From CAZAYY01 sp964489525 (GTDB taxonomy: Bacteria > Chloroflexota > Anaerolineae > Anaerolineales > JABWBV01), in NCBI GenBank assembly GCA_964489525.1, contig CAZAYY010000014.1, positions 1-64,000 on the forward strand: a DNA stretch of 64,000 nt. Direction: 5' to 3'. Below the pieces are notes generated by a model. That model did not search any database, was not told the origin of the DNA, and was given only the letters and a program-made list of their open reading frames with translations. Made by a program: the position numbers and the translations under genes. Positions 32,079 to 40,840 of this stretch are shown one piece after another (position 1 is the first letter of the stretch; each line of letters begins with the position of its first letter).

Positions 32079-33299
32079 ATGCCGCAAGCGGTGATTATTG
32101 ACGGGGTGCGCACCCCAATTGGTGCATTGGGCGGCGCGCTGGCAGGGGTTCGACCCGATGATATGGCTGCTCTGGTGCTGAAAGCCCTGGTGCAGCGCAC
32201 CGGCCTCGACCCGGCGCTGGTGGAAGAAGTGTACATGGGCTGCGCCAACCAGGCCGGCGAAGACAACCGCAACGTTGCCCGCATGGCCGTACTGCTGGCC
32301 GGGTTCCCGGTGGAAGTGCCTGCCGTAACCTACAACCGCCTGTGTGCTTCGGGCTTACATGCCGTCGCCCAGGCTGCCCGGGCCATCATTGCCGGGGATG
32401 GCGATGTCTATATCGCCGGGGGTGTCGAAAGTATGTCGCGCGCCCCTTATTCCGTGCCCAAAGCCGAGGCCGGCTACCAGTTTGGCAACCAGACGCTTTG
32501 GGACACAGCCCTGGGCTGGCGCTACCCCAATCCTGCCCTCAAAGCCATGTACGAAAATGAATCCATGGGCGAAACTGCAGAAAACATCTGGGATCTCACC
32601 CACATCCCCCGCCACGAGCAAGACCGCTTTGCAGCCCAAAGCCACCGCCGGGCCGTGGCCGCCCAGGACGAGGGCCGTTTTGCAGCGGAAATCGTTCCGG
32701 TGGTGATTCCCCAACGCAAGGGCGACCCCCTGGTGGTGGACACCGACGAGCGCCCCCGCCGCGACACCACCCCGGAAACCCTGGCCAAACTGCGCCCGGC
32801 CTTCCGCAGAGACGGCACAGTGACCGCCGGGAACGCTTCCGGGCTGAACGATGGCGCCTCTGCCCTGCTGCTGACCAGCGCCGAAAAAGCCGCCCAATTG
32901 GGTCTCAAACCCCTGGCGCGGGTGGTTTCCACCGCCGCCGCCGGGGTGAACCCGCGCACCATGGGCCTGGGGCCCGTCCCGGCTGTGCATAAAGCCCTGG
33001 CCCGTGCCGGCCTCTCCATTGAGGAGATTGGGCTGGCCGAATTAAATGAAGCCTTTGCCGTCCAGGCCCTGGCTGTGATGCAGGAATTGGGCCTGCGCGA
33101 AGAAATCACCAACGTCAACGGTGGGGCAATTGCCCTTGGCCATCCACTGGGCTGCTCCGGGGCGCGCATCTTAACCACCCTGGTGCACGAAATGGCTCGC
33201 CGTGCCCCTGCTCAAAAACGTCCTTACTACGGGCTGGCAGCCCTGTGCGTGGGGGTGGGGCAGGGCGAGGCCATGATTGTGGAATGGATCGGGGGTTGA
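32079..33299 (+). CDS. Acetyl-CoA acetyltransferase (thiolase)
   Basis: A 406-residue thiolase of normal length. The nucleophile motif is YNRLCASGLHAV (Cys89). GGVESMSRAPY, NASGLNDGASALLLTS and the C-terminal NGGAIALGHPLGCSGARI (His355) and LCVGVGQGEAMI (Cys390) complete the active site. It condenses or cleaves acyl-CoAs and fits the acyl-CoA dehydrogenase and carboxylase genes in the window. AAGGAG at 32065-32070 and TACAAT at 32040-32045 support the ATG at 32079. The next gene begins 10 bases after the stop. Confidence 0.96.
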   Translation: MPQAVIIDGVRTPIGALGGALAGVRPDDMAALVLKALVQRTGLDPALVEEVYMGCANQAGEDNRNVARMAVLLAGFPVEVPAVTYNRLCASGLHAVAQAARAIIAGDGDVYIAGGVESMSRAPYSVPKAEAGYQFGNQTLWDTALGWRYPNPALKAMYENESMGETAENIWDLTHIPRHEQDRFAAQSHRRAVAAQDEGRFAAEIVPVVIPQRKGDPLVVDTDERPRRDTTPETLAKLRPAFRRDGTVTAGNASGLNDGASALLLTSAEKAAQLGLKPLARVVSTAAAGVNPRTMGLGPVPAVHKALARAGLSIEEIGLAELNEAFAVQALAVMQELGLREEITNVNGGAIALGHPLGCSGARILTTLVHEMARRAPAQKRPYYGLAALCVGVGQGEAMIVEWIGG

Positions 33300-33309
33300 G
33301 GAAAAGCCG

Positions 33310-34725
33310 ATGAGGAAACATCTTTATCCGGGGGTGGATACACCCCGCGAATTTGACCGGATTGCGGCGCGCATGCGTGCCGAAGGCCTCCCTGAGCGCT
33401 TTATCCGGGTTTTTAATTACTACTACGACCAGCTTCTCGCCGGCCAGACTGGCCTGGTTTCCGAAGCCGAGCTTACCCCGGTGGGCAGCCTGCCGGATGC
33501 CAGCGCACTGACCGCGGCGCACGAGCACACGGGCGAAGCCGCCCTGCCCAAAACTATCATGATCAAGCTGAACGGCGGACTGGGCACCACCATGGGCCTC
33601 GACCGGGCCAAATCTTTGCTGCCCGTAAAAAATGGCCTGACATTTTTGGATATCACCGCTCGCCACGCCCTGCAAACCGGGGTACCGCTCATGCTCATGA
33701 ACAGCTTCGCCACCCATGCCGATTCGCTCGCCGCCCTGCGCGGGTACCAACCATTGTGGGATTATCCTTTTGGGGTGGGTTTTTTGCAGCATAAAGTTCC
33801 CCGCATCCGCCAATCGGACTACACCATGGTGCGCTGGCAGCCAGACCCCACTCTGGAATGGAGCCCGCCCGGCCACGGCGATATTTACCTGGCCCTGTCC
33901 ACCAGTGGTTTGTTAGATAAGCTGCTGGCAGCCGGGTATGAATATGCCTTTGTTTCCAACATTGATAACCTGGGTGCATTTGTAGACCGGAAGATTCTGG
34001 GTTATTTCGTCGAACACCAACTTGCCTTTATGATGGAAGTGACCCAGCGCACCGAGGCCGACCGCAAAGGCGGACACCTGGCGCGTTCCCGCGAGGGAAA
34101 GCTGCTGCTGCGCGAACTGGCGCAAACCCCACCTGAAGAGGCCGCCCAGTTTCAAGATATCACCCTCCACCAGTTCTTCAACACCAACAACCTCTGGCTC
34201 AATCTCCATGCGCTTTCCCAAGCGCTCAAAGAGCGCAAAGACATCCTCGGCCTGCCCCTGATTCGCAATGCAAAACAGATCGACCCGCGCAACCCGGCTT
34301 CGCCGCATGTCTACCAGGTCGAAACAGCCATGGGCACGGCCATATCGGTGTTCGAACGGGTTGAGGCGATGGCCGTGCCGCGCACCCGCTTCTCACCGGT
34401 GAAATCCACCGACGATCTGCTGGTCGTGCGTTCCGATGCCTTTATTCTGACCGAAGACTACCGCCTGACCCCCAACCCCAAGTGTGCGGCTTTGCCAGTG
34501 GTCCGCCTTGACCCGGCCTGCTACCGCTTTATTGACCAGTTTGAGGCCCGCTTCCCGGACGGCGCGCCGGGGTTGGTGGCCTGTGACCACCTGGAAGTGG
34601 AGGGAGATGTCATTTTTGGCGGTGGTGTGGTGTTGAAAGGCAGGGTGCGCCTGTGCAACCGCACCGGGCGGCCCTTCACCCTGCCCCAGGGCAGCCAGTT
34701 TTCTGGAGAATGGGAGGCGGTTTGA
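33310..34725 (+). CDS. UTP--glucose-1-phosphate uridylyltransferase, eukaryotic type
   Basis: A 471-residue nucleotidyltransferase of the UDPGP family (not the bacterial GalU type). The nucleotide-binding motif is MIKLNGGLGTTMGLDRAKSL near residue 78, followed by ARHALQTGVPLMLMNSFATH, YEYAFVSNIDNLGAFVDRKI with the metal-binding Asp, and FFNTNNLWLNL. The C-terminal part (VEGDVIFGGGVVLKGRVRL) is the left-handed beta-helix domain. It makes UDP-glucose or a related UDP-sugar for polysaccharide or glycolipid synthesis. It starts 10 bases after the thiolase, and the next gene overlaps its stop. Confidence 0.94.
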   Translation: MRKHLYPGVDTPREFDRIAARMRAEGLPERFIRVFNYYYDQLLAGQTGLVSEAELTPVGSLPDASALTAAHEHTGEAALPKTIMIKLNGGLGTTMGLDRAKSLLPVKNGLTFLDITARHALQTGVPLMLMNSFATHADSLAALRGYQPLWDYPFGVGFLQHKVPRIRQSDYTMVRWQPDPTLEWSPPGHGDIYLALSTSGLLDKLLAAGYEYAFVSNIDNLGAFVDRKILGYFVEHQLAFMMEVTQRTEADRKGGHLARSREGKLLLRELAQTPPEEAAQFQDITLHQFFNTNNLWLNLHALSQALKERKDILGLPLIRNAKQIDPRNPASPHVYQVETAMGTAISVFERVEAMAVPRTRFSPVKSTDDLLVVRSDAFILTEDYRLTPNPKCAALPVVRLDPACYRFIDQFEARFPDGAPGLVACDHLEVEGDVIFGGGVVLKGRVRLCNRTGRPFTLPQGSQFSGEWEAV

Positions 34726-36152
34726 GCAGCCTCGAGCTTTCCCCACAGGAAATCCAAACCCTGGGGGAGCAAACCGCTGCTTTCATCACCCGCTACCTGT
34801 CTTCGCTGGGTGAGCAGCCCATTGTCCCCCCGGACATGGACCCCCACCGCCTGCGAGCCTTGTTTGACGAGCCGCTGCCCTGGCAGCCCCAGGGGGTGGA
34901 CCAGGCTTTTGCGGACTTCACCGAAAAAATTGCCCGCAATTCCGTCCGGGTGGGCCACCCGCGCTTTTTGGCCTGGGTGCGCACCTCGCCGCTGGCCGCC
35001 GCGGTGTACGCCGAGGCCCTGGCGGCTGCCCTCAACCAATCGGTAGCCGTGTACGAAGGCGCCCCCGCTGCAACAGAGGTCGAACTGCGCGTGTTGGAAT
35101 GGCTCAAAGAACTCAGCGGCTGTGCCCCAACCGCCCGCGGCATCCTCACTTCCGGCGGCTCTATGGCCAATTTTGCCGGGCTGATGTGCGCCCGCACCGC
35201 CCTCGACCCGGCATCCCGCACAGAAGGCCTGTCCGGCAAGCCGCCGATGACGGTGTATATCACCGCCGAAACCCACTACTGCATCCCCAAAGCCGCCGAA
35301 ATGCTCGGCCTCGGCCGCAAATACGTGCGCGAAGTCGCGATGGATGCCAACCTGCGCATGGACCCGGTCGACCTGGCCCGCCAGCTCGATGCAGATATCC
35401 GCGCCGGGCTGCGCCCCATGGCCGTAGCCGCCACGCTGGGCACCACCAGCACCGGCGCCTGCGACAACCTGCCCGCTTTGGCGCAGGTCTGCCGAGAGCG
35501 GCGCGTCTGGCTGCATGTGGATGGTGCGTATGGTGGGGTGGTCAATCTCGACCCGGAAAACCAACACCTGGCCGCCGGGCTGGCAGAGGCCGATTCTTTT
35601 GTCCTCGACCCGCACAAGGGACTGATGATGCCCTTTGAAGCCGGCTGTGTGCTGGTCAAAGACCCCAACCACCTGCTGGCTGCGTTCGCCACCCACGCCC
35701 GTTACCTGCCCGATTCGCTCCTCGACGACCCCGACGCTCCCTTCCACTTTCGCGACTACGGCCCCCAGCTTTCGCGCACCTTCCGGGCGTTAAAAATTTA
35801 CCTTTCCCTCAAAATTTACGGCGCCGGGGCCATTGCTGCCGAAGTGCAGCGCCAGTACCGCCTGGCGCAAACCTTTGCCCAGATGGTGCAGGCCCAACCC
35901 GATTTTGAACTGGCCGCGCCGCAGTCGTTGGGCGTGGTCGCGTTCCGCTATCTGCCGCCTGGGGAATCATCTCCCCAGGCCATTGACCGCGTGAACTACA
36001 ACCTGTTTTTCAAAATGCAGGCCCGGGGGCGGGTGTATCTTGCGGGCACATCCATCCACGACCGCACCGCCCTGCGGGTGTGCTTCATCACCCACCGCAC
36101 CCTGGAAAGCGACCTGCCGCTCATTTTGGACGAAGTCCGCGCCTGCGCCTGA
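34710..36152 (+). CDS. PLP-dependent group II amino acid decarboxylase
   Basis: About 480 residues, with the aromatic-L-amino-acid/glutamate decarboxylase fold. Motifs are GILTSGGSMANFAGLMCART, VAATLGTTSTGACDNLPAL, the PLP Asp-His region WLHVDGAYGG and the Schiff-base lysine DPHKGLMMP (Lys303 from this start). Substrate (Trp, Tyr, Glu or other) is not readable. Start is uncertain: the ATG at 34710 has little spacing to a ribosome site, while an in-frame TTG at 34722 follows GGGAGG by four bases and would overlap the upstream stop by four. The gene is coupled to the pyrophosphorylase either way. Confidence 0.93.
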   Translation: MGGGLSSLELSPQEIQTLGEQTAAFITRYLSSLGEQPIVPPDMDPHRLRALFDEPLPWQPQGVDQAFADFTEKIARNSVRVGHPRFLAWVRTSPLAAAVYAEALAAALNQSVAVYEGAPAATEVELRVLEWLKELSGCAPTARGILTSGGSMANFAGLMCARTALDPASRTEGLSGKPPMTVYITAETHYCIPKAAEMLGLGRKYVREVAMDANLRMDPVDLARQLDADIRAGLRPMAVAATLGTTSTGACDNLPALAQVCRERRVWLHVDGAYGGVVNLDPENQHLAAGLAEADSFVLDPHKGLMMPFEAGCVLVKDPNHLLAAFATHARYLPDSLLDDPDAPFHFRDYGPQLSRTFRALKIYLSLKIYGAGAIAAEVQRQYRLAQTFAQMVQAQPDFELAAPQSLGVVAFRYLPPGESSPQAIDRVNYNLFFKMQARGRVYLAGTSIHDRTALRVCFITHRTLESDLPLILDEVRACA

Positions 36153-36163
36153 AGATCCCGGCG

Positions 36164-36322
36164 CAGCCGGGGGGTGGTTTTCTTTTTTAACAGGGATGGA
36201 CAGGATAATGGGGATGGGGGAAGAAAGGGAAAATTACAAACCCTAAAGGTTTCTAAAACCTTTAGGGTTTAGGCTGAACCACCCTTTTCGCGTCAATTCG
36301 CGCAATTCGCACCAAAAAAATC
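36164..36322. repeat. Composite intergenic repeat, copy 1
   Basis: In order: a GGCGCAGCCGG word, a T-rich run, ACAGGGATGGACAGGATAAT, GGGGAAGAAAGGGAAAATTA, a CCCTAAAGGTTT/AAACCTTTAGGG hairpin (about 36239-36269) and GCGTCAATTCGCGCAATTCG before an A-run. The same modules in the same order occur at 40320-40552. It fills the gap between convergent genes; the hairpin probably terminates both. Confidence 0.8.
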
Positions 36323-36337
36323 CTGGCCGGAGGGGGG

Positions 36338-37396
36338 TTAATAATTCCCCATCTCGTTTTTGAAATCTACCAGCATATCAATGGGCGTCGGGTCAATTCC
36401 GTAGCAAATGGCCAGGTAATAGGCGGTGTAATCGCCCAGATGGAGCATCGTCCACTGGTGAGCCATGCGCGAATTGCCGGTGGCTATGAAAAAATCGGTG
36501 GTTTTGCCGTCCAGCATGTAGGTTTTGCGGGTTAAATCGTTCCTCAGTTGGTTGCGCGGGTGGCAGCTGGGTGCGTTGAGGAAGATGGTGATGGCCGCCT
36601 GGAAGCCGTTTTCGGGCTGGGCCAGGCCGGCCAGGGTGTTGTGATTGGCTTCGGGCAGGGCTTCAAAGGCGGCATAGGCCTTGGCCAGTTCATTTACCTG
36701 GCCTTTCCAGCGGCGGGCCACGGGCAGCAGCGCTTCGGAGGCCATAACCGTCACCCAGCGGTTGATCATTTGCAGCGCCTGGCGCTTGGCCGGGTTGTGC
36801 ACGGTGGGCACGGCGGCGCGCAGGCTTTCTTGCTGGCTGCGCATGGCGGCCAGGGCATCTTGCAGTTCGGCTTCCGGGTTGGGAATTAAACCCAGGCGGG
36901 CAAAGAGCGCCAGCAGCAGCCCAAACGAAAACCCGACCGCGGCACGCGGCTGGCCTTTGTGGGCAAACGTCCAGGTGGGGATGCCGTTGGCCCGCGAGCC
37001 TTCGGCCAGTGCGCCCCCGGTGGCCAGCGCCAGCAGCGAACAGCCCTGGTCGTAGGCCTGTTGGAACGCCGAGAGGGTTTCTTCGGTGTTGCCGGAATGG
37101 GAGGAGGCAATCACCAGGGTTTCCGGGCCGCGCGCCCAGCCGGGCAGGCTGTAGTCGCGCTGGACAATGACCGGGACCGTCAGCAGCGGTTCTGCCCAGG
37201 CGGCGAACAGGTCCGCCCCAATGGCCGAGCCGCCCATGCCTGCAATTACCACCTGGCGCAGGGTTGGGAAGGCTGGCAGGGGCAGGCTTTGCCCCTGCTT
37301 CCAGGCCTGTTCGAGCTGGTCGGGCAGGGTATCAATCTGGCTGAGCATATCGGCGGAATCTATCGAATGGATATGGTTCAAATCGTCCAGGTTCAT
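36338..37396 (-). CDS. Bifunctional phosphoglucose/phosphomannose isomerase (SIS)
   Basis: A 352-residue two-SIS-domain isomerase. The first SIS motif is VVIAGMGGSAIGADLF, the second IASSHSGNTEETLSAFQ. The C-terminal NSRMAHQWTMLHLGDYTAYY then LAICYGIDPTPIDMLVDFKN is typical of the bifunctional family common in archaea and Chloroflexota. It interconverts glucose-6-P or mannose-6-P with fructose-6-P. It is the last gene of gatC-gatA-rsmI-pgi and overlaps rsmI by four bases (ATGA). Confidence 0.94.
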   Translation of the reverse strand: MNLDDLNHIHSIDSADMLSQIDTLPDQLEQAWKQGQSLPLPAFPTLRQVVIAGMGGSAIGADLFAAWAEPLLTVPVIVQRDYSLPGWARGPETLVIASSHSGNTEETLSAFQQAYDQGCSLLALATGGALAEGSRANGIPTWTFAHKGQPRAAVGFSFGLLLALFARLGLIPNPEAELQDALAAMRSQQESLRAAVPTVHNPAKRQALQMINRWVTVMASEALLPVARRWKGQVNELAKAYAAFEALPEANHNTLAGLAQPENGFQAAITIFLNAPSCHPRNQLRNDLTRKTYMLDGKTTDFFIATGNSRMAHQWTMLHLGDYTAYYLAICYGIDPTPIDMLVDFKNEMGNY

Positions 37397-38241
37397 TCTT
37401 TTTCTCCGGAAGGGGTGGGTTTGAGGGCAGCGGCCAGGGCGTACACGGCTCGCTTGTTCCAGCCTGAGGCCTCGCTCACGGCTTTGGCGGCGTCTTTGGG
37501 GGAAAGGCCCCGGGCCAGCGCCTCCTGCAGCGCCTGGTGCACGGCGCTTTCGTCCCAGGCGGTTGGGGCTGGCGTTGTTTGCCCGCCCACCACCAGGGTG
37601 AACTCGCCGCGAGGTTCGTGCGCCTGGAAGTGTGCCTGGATGTCTGAAAGCGGGCCGCGCACAAATTCTTCAAACTGCTTGGTCAGTTCGCGGGCGGCCG
37701 CGGCTGGCCGGTCGCCCAAAATGGACAGCAGGTCGGCCAGGGCATCCAGCAGCCGGTGGGGGGTTTCTAGAAAAATCAGGGTGTAGGGTTGGGCGGCGAT
37801 GTTTTGCAGAAAGGTGCGCCGCTCGCTGGCTTTGCGCGGCAGGTAGCCCAGGTATAGAAAAGCGTCTGTGGGTAGGCCCGAAGCAGAAAGGGCCGCCAGC
37901 GGCGCACTGGGGCCTGGAATGGGGGTGACGGTGTGCCCGGCTTGCAGGGCCAGCCGGACCAGTTCGTAGCCGGGGTCGTTGATCGTGGGGGTGCCGGCGT
38001 CGGATACCAGGGCCACATCTCCGCTGGCCAGCGCATCCAGCACTGCGCCCGCTTTCAGGCCTTTGTTGTGGTCGTGGTAGCTGGTCAGCCGGGTGTGGAT
38101 GCCGAAATGGTGCAGCAGCTTCCCGGTGTGGCGGGTGTCTTCGGCGGCAATCAGCGGCACTTCGCCCAAAATTCGCAGGGCGCGAGCGCTGATATCCTCC
38201 AGGTTGCCAATGGGGGTTGCGACCAGGTAGAGTGTGCTCAT
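37393..38241 (-). CDS. rsmI: 16S rRNA (cytidine1402-2'-O)-methyltransferase
   Basis: A 282-residue tetrapyrrole-methylase-fold RNA methyltransferase. Signatures are LYLVATPIGNLEDISARALR at the N-terminus, AAEDTRHTGKLLHHF, SYHDHNKG, VALVSDAGTPTINDPGYELV and PIPGPSAPLAALSASGLPTD. RsmI modifies C1402 of 16S rRNA with RsmH. I start it at 38241 (MSTLYLVATPIG). The extra C-terminal ~55 residues form the usual small tail domain (LARGLSPKDAAKAVSEASG). It follows gatA by 31 bases. Confidence 0.96.
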   Translation of the reverse strand: MSTLYLVATPIGNLEDISARALRILGEVPLIAAEDTRHTGKLLHHFGIHTRLTSYHDHNKGLKAGAVLDALASGDVALVSDAGTPTINDPGYELVRLALQAGHTVTPIPGPSAPLAALSASGLPTDAFLYLGYLPRKASERRTFLQNIAAQPYTLIFLETPHRLLDALADLLSILGDRPAAAARELTKQFEEFVRGPLSDIQAHFQAHEPRGEFTLVVGGQTTPAPTAWDESAVHQALQEALARGLSPKDAAKAVSEASGWNKRAVYALAAALKPTPSGEKE

Positions 38242-38272
38242 GGGAAAATCGAACCCGGCCCAGCCAGAAACA

Positions 38273-39877
38273 TTACTGCTGCACAACCACGCCGGGTTTG
38301 GCGCTGCGCCAGGCGGCGCTGGCGGTGGTCATTTCATAAGCGCGCCCGATGCGCAGCAGTGCGGCTTCGGTAAAATCCCCGCCCAAAAGCTGGATTCCCA
38401 GGGGCAGGCCCTGTGCGTCCAGCCCGGCGGGCAGGGAAATACCCGGGGTTCCGGCGTGGTTGGCGGGCACGTTAAGCTGGTCGGAATACTGCATCATCAC
38501 CGTGTCGCCATAGACATCCCCAATGGGGAAGGCCGGGGTGGGGGTGGAGGGGGTGAGCAGGGCATCCAGGGCGTATTTTCCCTGGCGGTCGAAAGCCTGG
38601 TCAAAGTCCCGCCGGATCAGGGAGCGCACCTGCAGGGCCCGGTTGTAGTACTGGGCGGAGTATTGGGCCGCGCTGACGTACATCCCCATCAAGATGCGCA
38701 GCTTGGGCTGTAAGCCAAAACCCTGGGCGCGTGATTTGCGGTACATGCTGCGCAAATCGCCCACCGGGTCGGCGGTGCGGTAGCCATACTTGACGCCATC
38801 GTAGCGGTGCAGGTTGGAGGCCGCCTCCACGCGGGAGATGACAAAGTAGGCCGGGATGCCGTAGCGGGTGTGGGGCATGGCCACATCTTCCACAATCTCT
38901 GCGCCCAGCCGGGCGAGCCGTTCTGCGGCGTCCAGCGTGGCGTTTTTGACTTCGTCCGGCAGGCTGCGTTCCACCAGTTCGCCAGTTTGGGCGTCAAAAA
39001 AAGTGATGCGGAAGTAATCGGGCGAAAGGCCAATGCGCATGCCCTTGACCCCATCCTCCAGCCCGGCGGTATAGTCGGGCACGGGGACATTGGCGGCGGT
39101 GCTGTCATGTGAATCCGGCCCGGCGATGGCGTTGAGCATCAGGGCGGCATCGGTCACGCTGCGCGCCAGCGGGCCGGGGCAGTCCAGCGAGGAGCCAAAG
39201 GCAATCAGGCCGAAGCGCGAAACCCGCCCGTAGGTGGGTTTCAGGCCGACCACACCGCAAAAAGAGGCTGGCTGCCGGATGGATCCTGCCGTATCGGTGC
39301 CGAGGGACAGTGCGCCTTCATAGGCAGCCACGGCCGCCGCGCTGCCGCCAGACGAGCCGCCTGGCGCCCGGCTGGGGTTCCAGGGGTTGCGGGTGGCGGG
39401 CTGGAAGGCGGATGATTCATTGGACGATCCGTAGGTGAACTCATCCAGGTTGACCTTGCCCAGCATCACCGCCCCGGCCGATTCCATACGGGTAACGGGC
39501 GTGGCTGTGTAGGGGGCGGTGAAATTGGCCAGGATTTTCGAGGCGGCGGTGGAGGGGGTGCCTTTGACACAAAAAATGTCTTTGACCGTGAATGGCACAC
39601 CGGCCAGTGGGCCGGGGTCTTCCCCGGCAGCCAGCTGACGGTCTACGGCAGCAGCCTGGGAGCGCGCCCGTTCGGCGGTCACGCTGCTAAACGCATGCAC
39701 TTTTTGGGCATCTTCTGCCGCAGTGGCGCCACTGGTTGGCTGGTAGCCCACGCTGCCGGGGCGGCCGTCCACCTGTTCGATATGTTTCAGCACGGCCTCG
39801 GTCACTTCCAGCGCCGAAACCTCGCGCGCTTTCACTTTGCGGGCAATTTCCTGTGCGGTGAGTTCGTGTAAATGCAT
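38273..39877 (-). CDS. gatA: Asp/Glu-tRNA amidotransferase subunit A
   Basis: A 534-residue amidase-signature enzyme that supplies ammonia for Gln-tRNA(Gln) and Asn-tRNA(Asn) formation. The Ser-cisSer-Lys triad is Lys99 (VPFTVKDIF), Ser175 (GGSSGGS) and Ser199 (DTAGSIRQP). It is ~40 residues longer than typical GatA, mainly from an insertion at about residues 38-58 (RPGSVGYQPTSGATAAEDAQ) between helix 2 and the HAF strand. GAGGTT precedes the ATG. It is 21 bases after gatC. The partner gatB is not in the window. Confidence 0.96.
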   Translation of the reverse strand: MHLHELTAQEIARKVKAREVSALEVTEAVLKHIEQVDGRPGSVGYQPTSGATAAEDAQKVHAFSSVTAERARSQAAAVDRQLAAGEDPGPLAGVPFTVKDIFCVKGTPSTAASKILANFTAPYTATPVTRMESAGAVMLGKVNLDEFTYGSSNESSAFQPATRNPWNPSRAPGGSSGGSAAAVAAYEGALSLGTDTAGSIRQPASFCGVVGLKPTYGRVSRFGLIAFGSSLDCPGPLARSVTDAALMLNAIAGPDSHDSTAANVPVPDYTAGLEDGVKGMRIGLSPDYFRITFFDAQTGELVERSLPDEVKNATLDAAERLARLGAEIVEDVAMPHTRYGIPAYFVISRVEAASNLHRYDGVKYGYRTADPVGDLRSMYRKSRAQGFGLQPKLRILMGMYVSAAQYSAQYYNRALQVRSLIRRDFDQAFDRQGKYALDALLTPSTPTPAFPIGDVYGDTVMMQYSDQLNVPANHAGTPGISLPAGLDAQGLPLGIQLLGGDFTEAALLRIGRAYEMTTASAAWRSAKPGVVVQQ

Positions 39878-39898
39878 CTTAACCTCGCCTGGTTCCTG

Positions 39899-40219
39899 TT
39901 ATCCCAACGCTTCGTGTGGAATTTCCGGCACCACAATATAGCGGTTGTTCACCTTTGGCGCCTGGGCCAGGATGGATTCAATGTCTTGCCAGGGTTCCCA
40001 AATATCTTCGCGAATGCCGGGGCGCATTTCGGCGGTGTAGGGTACGCCATGTGAAGTTACAGGCGTGTTTTCATCCAGGGGGATGGCGGCCAGCTCGTCA
40101 ATGGCGCGCAGCTGGTTGTTCAGCTCTTTGCGCAGGTATTCAGCCTCCTCGGGCGAAAGCTCGAGGGCGGCCAACTCCACCAGGTGTTGGAACAGTTCGG
40201 GGGTAATCTGGTTGCTCAT
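39899..40219 (-). CDS. gatC: Asp/Glu-tRNA amidotransferase subunit C
   Basis: A 106-residue GatC, the small wrapping subunit of GatCAB. The pattern LVELAALELSPEEAEYLRKE then LNNQLRAIDELAAI and the C-terminal MRPGIREDIWEPWQDIESIL are typical. AAAGGAG precedes the ATG. It heads the gatC-gatA-rsmI-pgi set. Confidence 0.93.
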   Translation of the reverse strand: MSNQITPELFQHLVELAALELSPEEAEYLRKELNNQLRAIDELAAIPLDENTPVTSHGVPYTAEMRPGIREDIWEPWQDIESILAQAPKVNNRYIVVPEIPHEALG

Positions 40220-40319
40220 CGGGGTGCAGGGCTCCTTTCTGCAGGACGCTAAGGTTTCTCCTTATTCTATCACTCCCCATGCCAAAACGCTTCCGTTGTT
40301 CAGGGTTTCTTTCGTGCAG

Positions 40320-40552
40320 CCCCGCGCAGCCGGAAGGGGGTGTTTTTTTTCTTAACCGGGATGGACAGGATGAACAGGATGCGGGAAGAAAGGGAAAATT
40401 GAATATGTTAAATGGGGAAGAAGTACCCTCCGGCTGCGCCGTTTGGGATGACACGGGGAGACGGGGACAACCCCTAAAGGTTTGAGAAACCTTTAGGGGT
40501 TAGGGTGAACACACCCTTCGCGCCAATTCGCGCCATTCGCGGTAAAAAAATC
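40320..40552. repeat. Composite intergenic repeat, copy 2
   Basis: It repeats the module order of 36164-36322: GCGCAGCCGG word, T-run, CCGGGATGGACAGGAT, GGGAAGAAAGGGAAAATT, a CCCTAAAGGTTT/AAACCTTTAGGGG hairpin (about 40470-40500), TTCGCGCCAATTCGCGCCA and an A-run. Here a ~55-base stretch with its own CTCCGGCTGCGCCG word (40428-40441, inverted copy of the first module) is inserted before the hairpin. Confidence 0.8.
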
Positions 40553-40606
40553 GCGACCTATCCGTACGGGCGCAGGGGTAGGTTTTCTATTCTTGAGGAT
40601 TGCCAA

Positions 40607-40824
40607 CCTACCCGGGCGGACGCCGTCCGCCCCTACCATTGGCGTGCACCCGGTACCGGGTTAAACCTGAACCCCACCCTTGGTGCAAATTCGTGTAATT
40701 CGTGGCAAAAAAAATCCTACCCGGGCGGACGCCGTCCGACCCTACCATTGGCGTGCACCCCGTTTCCGGTTAAACCTGAACCCCACCCTTGGCGCAAATT
40801 CGCGAAATTCGCGGCAAAAAAACA
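40607..40824. repeat. Tandem duplication of a 109-bp unit
   Basis: Two direct copies (40607-40715 and 40716-40824) each contain CCTACCCGGGCGGACGCCGT, CTACCATTGGCGTGCACCC, TTAAACCTGAACCCCACCCT and the ATTCG...ATTCG...A-run module. Copies differ at several positions. No open frame in them looks coding. Confidence 0.8.
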
Positions 40825-40840
40825 TTACCCCAGCCTTCAG

